From an uncultured Phascolarctobacterium sp. (GTDB taxonomy: Bacteria; Bacillota; Negativicutes; Acidaminococcales; Acidaminococcaceae): a stretch of 64,000 nt of DNA. The translations under genes and the position numbers were made by a program. Under the pieces are notes generated by a model. The model saw only the letters and a program-made list of their open reading frames with translations, searched no databases and was not told where the DNA came from. The stretch is from NCBI GenBank assembly GCA_900545535.1, contig UQZN01000001.1, positions 124,001 to 188,000 of the forward strand. The letters run 5' to 3'. Shown here piece by piece: positions 60,881-64,000 of this stretch (positions are counted from its first letter, which is position 1; every line of letters starts with the position of its first letter).

Positions 60881-62401
60881 ATGTCCAAGAAAATGGTGAC
60901 CTTAAATGAATTATTGGAAATCAAAGATTTTGCCGAACGTGTGATATTGGTCAATAAGCAGGGAAATCTTAATAATCAGATAACGCATGTGACGATTATG
61001 GAAGGACCGGATTTATACGAATGGGTAACAGGAGGTGAGTTTGTTCTTACTACCTGGTATGCTTTCAGTAAAAATCCTGAACTGCAGGAAATCGCTTTTC
61101 AAAAACTTGCGCCCCGGATATCTGCAATAGGCATCAAAACAGGACGTTTTATCGATAAGATACCGCTGAAAATATTGCAGTTGGCAGACCAGTATCAGCT
61201 GCCGGTGTTTGAAGTGAAAACGGCCGTCAAGTTTAGAGAACTGGTACAGACGATTACTTCTGAGATTCAAAATTATCAAACAAATATGTTGATTGAAGTA
61301 GAAAAAAATTATCAAAAGCTTATTCATACATCATTGAACTCAGATGATTTGGCTTCATTAGTGAATGTTCTGGGGAACCAGTTACATAAAAGTTGTTTTT
61401 GCCTGAATCACGAAGGCAAGCTGCTTGCTTCCTGGGGTAAACGAGGCATACGCAAACAGGATTTTTTGGATTGGATAGAAAAAATCAAAGCCGGTTTTAA
61501 AGAAAGAATATATACTGACGCAGGTTTTTGTATAGATGAGCTGCATGTTTTTGAATGTTATGCGCGTAATCAGTTGGTAGGACAGTTTGTTATTGCTGCT
61601 GCTGGGCCCCTGACAGAAAAAGAACGTTTGATCGGGCAGCAGGGTGCTTCTTTTCTGGCAATCAAGCTATGGGATCATTATGAAACGCTGCAGAAAACGG
61701 TGGAACGCTTTTGGAAAGAAATAAAAAATGGTGCGATCACGCAAGGTGAGGTTATCGCTGAAAAACTTACCGGTTTGGGGTTTAATCAACACGAAGCTTA
61801 TAATTTGGTTTTATTTTCCAAGGGCAGCCACGATATACGCTATTATTTACTGAATAAATTTTTGATCGAAGAGGAAAAGTTTTATATATTACTGTGTGAC
61901 AGTAAAGCTGCGCTTGCAATCGTCAATATATTCAAGAAATATAATAAAGAGCAGAACAAGGTAGCTGTGGCGGTAATATCACCGGAATTTACAGAGCTTG
62001 GGCAGATCAAAGAGCATTATGAGATGTCTGTCAACGTTATCAGTCTTTTATATAAATTACATATTTCCGGAGTTCGTAAAGCAGAGGAATGGCTGCCGTT
62101 CAGTTTGCTGATGCATTGCCGTAATACGGCGGAGTATAATTTTATTAAGTCGACGGTGCTTGATAAGCTGCTGGAATATGACAGGCGTTATCAGGCAAGC
62201 CTCTTGGATACTCTGATTGCAGCGCTGCAGGAGAACAGTTTGGAGGATGCTGCGGAAAGGCAGCATATCCACATTAACACTCTGCGTTACCGGTTGGGCA
62301 AAATCAGGGAAATAACACAAAAAAATTATTTTAAAATGACTGACCGTTATTTTTTGTTGATATGTATCATGATTCAGAGGATGGAGCATGAACAGTTATA
62401 A
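60881..62401 (+). CDS. PucR-family transcriptional regulator
   Basis: 506 residues, ATG after AGGTGAGAG. The N-terminal PucR domain (VTLNELLEIKDFAERVILVN to about residue 130, with GEFVLTTWYAF) and the C-terminal PucR-type HTH (DAAERQHIHINTLRYRLGKIRE) are clear. The middle region is variable and may sense a ligand. PucR-type proteins usually activate a neighbouring catabolic operon, so the upstream ato-like unit is the likely target (inference). It lies 250 bp after that unit, beyond its terminator, and has its own terminator. Confidence 0.88.
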   Translation: MSKKMVTLNELLEIKDFAERVILVNKQGNLNNQITHVTIMEGPDLYEWVTGGEFVLTTWYAFSKNPELQEIAFQKLAPRISAIGIKTGRFIDKIPLKILQLADQYQLPVFEVKTAVKFRELVQTITSEIQNYQTNMLIEVEKNYQKLIHTSLNSDDLASLVNVLGNQLHKSCFCLNHEGKLLASWGKRGIRKQDFLDWIEKIKAGFKERIYTDAGFCIDELHVFECYARNQLVGQFVIAAAGPLTEKERLIGQQGASFLAIKLWDHYETLQKTVERFWKEIKNGAITQGEVIAEKLTGLGFNQHEAYNLVLFSKGSHDIRYYLLNKFLIEEEKFYILLCDSKAALAIVNIFKKYNKEQNKVAVAVISPEFTELGQIKEHYEMSVNVISLLYKLHISGVRKAEEWLPFSLLMHCRNTAEYNFIKSTVLDKLLEYDRRYQASLLDTLIAALQENSLEDAAERQHIHINTLRYRLGKIREITQKNYFKMTDRYFLLICIMIQRMEHEQL

Positions 62402-62413
62402 AGATATTTTAGT

Positions 62414-62448
62414 AAATGGCAGGGCCAAAATTTTGGCTCTGCCATTTT
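62414..62448 (+). terminator. Terminator of the PucR gene
   Basis: AAATGGCAG..GCC pairs across AAAATTTT with GGC..CTGCCATTT (62414-62446), then TTT. Confidence 0.85.
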
Positions 62449-62549
62449 TGTATACTTTTGAAAATATTTATGACCAAAAGCAGGGATTTTTCATAAAATA
62501 GCGTATACTATATAAATATAGGAAAATATTACTGGAAGTTCGGAAGGGT

Positions 62550-63212
62550 GTGAGGACAATTTCGTTAAGTAACAGACAGAAATGTATTGCCGAGATCGTG
62601 CGCCAGGACGGGCCTATCACGGGCGAACATATTGCTGAACGTCTGAACTTAACTCGTGCGGCTCTGCGTTCAGATCTGGCGATTTTAGTTATGGGCGGTA
62701 TTTTAGATGCGCGTCCGAAAGTTGGTTATTATTTTACGGGGAAGAATACGCTGGGGATGTTGATGGAAGAAATTTCCGGCATCCTTGTACGTGATCTGCA
62801 ATCTGTGCCGGTAGCGGTCAATCAGGATAAAAGTGCTTATGAAGCTGTTGTAACCATGTTCCTGGAGGATGTGGGAACGGTATTTGTTCTGGATGAAGCT
62901 GGACTTTTGGTAGGTGTGGTATCGCGGAAGGACTTGCTGAAAGCCGCTATCAATAATGGCAGTGACTTGCGCGAAATCCCCGTTGTAATGGTTATGACGC
63001 CGTTGTCGAAACTGATTGTAGTCAAGCAGGAGGATTCGGTAGCGTCGGCAGCACGTAAAATCATTGATAATGAAATTGACTGTCTGCCGGTTGTCAGATG
63101 TGTAGGTGAGGATAAGCGCAGTTACGAAGTTGTTGGTCGTATCACTAAAACTAATTTTACCCGGCTGTTAGTAGATCTGGCAGAGGGCAAAGGAGGCAAT
63201 TATCATAGCTAA
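62550..63212 (+). CDS. ccpN: CcpN-type HTH and CBS-domain repressor
   Basis: 220 residues from the GTG at 62550. The N-terminal winged HTH reads KCIAEIVRQDGPITGEHIAERLNLTRAALRSDLAIL; two CBS repeats follow (VPVAVNQDKSAYEAVVTMFLE and VMTPLSKLIVVKQEDSVASAA). In Bacillus subtilis CcpN represses gluconeogenic genes, and ccpN is followed by yqfL, the order found here. The GTG is only two bases from GGAAGGG; an ATT at 62559 would give the better-conserved MSLSNRQK start but has an imperfect site too, so the start is uncertain. The stop overlaps the following gene. Confidence 0.85.
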   Translation: MRTISLSNRQKCIAEIVRQDGPITGEHIAERLNLTRAALRSDLAILVMGGILDARPKVGYYFTGKNTLGMLMEEISGILVRDLQSVPVAVNQDKSAYEAVVTMFLEDVGTVFVLDEAGLLVGVVSRKDLLKAAINNGSDLREIPVVMVMTPLSKLIVVKQEDSVASAARKIIDNEIDCLPVVRCVGEDKRSYEVVGRITKTNFTRLLVDLAEGKGGNYHS

Positions 63213-64000
63213 GTTACCGATTATCTATGCAGTTTCCGACTCTATAGGTGAAACCGCGGAGTCTGTTGTAAAAGCTACTACCAGCCAATTTGTGCAGGAA
63301 AAATTTGATGTGATCCGTGTTCCTTATGTTAAAGATAAGGCGCAGGTGGAAAAGGTCATCGAAGAGGCTAAAGAAAATAATGGCATTATCTGTTATACAG
63401 TAGTTTCCCCTGAATTACGCGAACATATTGCTCATAAAGCAATGGAGCATGATGTAGAAGTAGTCGATGTTTTAGGACCAATGCTTAAAGCTATTGAGAA
63501 AACTTCCGGTCTCCTGCCTAAAAATCAGGCCGGGTTGATTCATGCGTTGGATCATGAATATTTTAAACGTGTTGAAGCCGTTGAATTTGCCGTTAAGTAT
63601 GATGACGGTAAAAATCCGCTGGGATTGGCCAAAGCTGACGTTGTTATTATCGGGGTATCCAGAACATCTAAAACACCGCTCAGTATGTATTTGGCGCATA
63701 AACAAATCAAAGTTGCCAACGTACCGCTGGTTCCGGAAATAATGCCGCCGGAAGAATTATTCAAAGTCCCGCCGCATAAAATCATCGGTTTATTGATCGA
63801 TCCGTTTAAACTTAATGAGATCCGCAGTGAGCGCCTGAAAACTATGGGATTGACTGATGGCGCTGCTTATGCCGATGTCAAACGCATCAATGAAGAGCTT
63901 GAATATGCAAAAGGAATCATGCGTCGTCTGCATTGTACTATCATTAATGTCTCTAACCGTGCGATCGAAGAAACTGCCGGTATGATCTTGGAGTATGTGC
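63205..64000 (+). CDS. ppsR: PPDK regulatory kinase/phosphotransferase (YqfL/PpsR), AUA start, cut by window edge
   Basis: 265 codons visible. DUF299 protein: PIIYAVSDSIGETAESVVKA, then the P-loop-like GVSRTSKTPLS. It phosphorylates and dephosphorylates pyruvate phosphate dikinase (or PEP synthase), controlling the PEP-pyruvate step. No ATG, GTG or TTG occurs in frame between the upstream stop at 63172 and this conserved N-terminus. The ATA at 63205 is eight bases after GGAGG (63192-63196) and encodes the start of a MAKLPIIYA-type N-terminus. It overlaps the end of ccpN, the usual neighbour. Confidence 0.88.
   Translation, partial: MAKLPIIYAVSDSIGETAESVVKATTSQFVQEKFDVIRVPYVKDKAQVEKVIEEAKENNGIICYTVVSPELREHIAHKAMEHDVEVVDVLGPMLKAIEKTSGLLPKNQAGLIHALDHEYFKRVEAVEFAVKYDDGKNPLGLAKADVVIIGVSRTSKTPLSMYLAHKQIKVANVPLVPEIMPPEELFKVPPHKIIGLLIDPFKLNEIRSERLKTMGLTDGAAYADVKRINEELEYAKGIMRRLHCTIINVSNRAIEETAGMILEYV

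Noticed and set aside
1..64000. rRNA or tRNA genes, complete insertion sequences
   Set aside because: No cloverleaf, rRNA-like segment or terminal-repeat-bounded transposase was recognised by eye.

Overview
The window is about 64 kb of chromosome from an outer-membrane-bearing Firmicute, most likely a Negativicute and plausibly near Phascolarctobacterium/Acidaminococcaceae (inference, no database search). It mixes Firmicute hallmarks (T-box leader, CIRCE-hrcA-grpE-dnaK-dnaJ-prmA-rsmE-mtaB order, sepF, rbgA, ccpN-yqfL pair, strong Shine-Dalgarno sites with many GTG/TTG starts) with three type V autotransporters that need an outer membrane. No rRNA, tRNA or CRISPR array was seen.

Region 1 (1-11.5 kb) is a surface-antigen locus. 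A truncated sigma-like gene and two small XRE regulators accompany three autotransporters of about 1419, 970 and 850 residues. Four runs of exactly seven G lie here: two in promoter-like sequences ahead of autotransporters 1 and 3, and two at codons 32-34 of the signal peptides of autotransporters 2 and 3. This is the pattern of a phase-variable locus.

Region 2 (11.56-16.81 kb) is an AT-rich mobile island that split a bidirectional terminator. A 20-bp direct repeat flanks it, and the outer arms of the split hairpin still complement each other. It holds a decayed conjugative-element module (recombinase C-terminus, sigma-like gene with an in-frame stop, a frameshifted gene) and a defence-type operon: an intact RloA/AbiL-like ATPase, an rloB gene reduced to its two ends, and two unrecognised proteins, one with a HEPN-like C-terminus.

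Region 3 (16.8-21.5 kb, minus strand) is a ribose operon in the order rbsK-rbsD-rbsA-rbsC-rbsB. Region 4 (21.8-26.1 kb) is a housekeeping block: lepB, rbgA, rnhB, yraN, yifB/comM. Region 5 (26.1-36.3 kb) has a LysR regulator divergent from a haloacetate-dehalogenase-like hydrolase and a LeuCD-type dehydratase. It continues with an ACT protein/UPF0210 pair, nth, a short recQ, a beta-CASP nuclease and an NlpC/P60 protein that has lost its catalytic residues. Region 6 (36.4-40.5 kb) is a T-box leader, probably isoleucine-specific, ahead of a PEP-mutase/isocitrate-lyase family lyase and a DctPQM TRAP transporter.

Region 7 (40.5-56.6 kb) is core genome: typA, sepF, rpsT, a nitroreductase, lepA, hemW, the CIRCE heat-shock operon, prmA, rsmE, mtaB, hinT, rpsU, yqeY. 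Region 8 (56.7-62.4 kb) is an ato-like short-chain fatty-acid module (CoA-transferase A/B, thiolase, AtoE permease) followed by a PucR regulator. Region 9 (62.5-64 kb) is ccpN and the start of the PPDK regulatory gene. That gene and the CoA-transferase A gene both appear to start at an AUA codon placed eight bases after GGAGG in the same sequence context.
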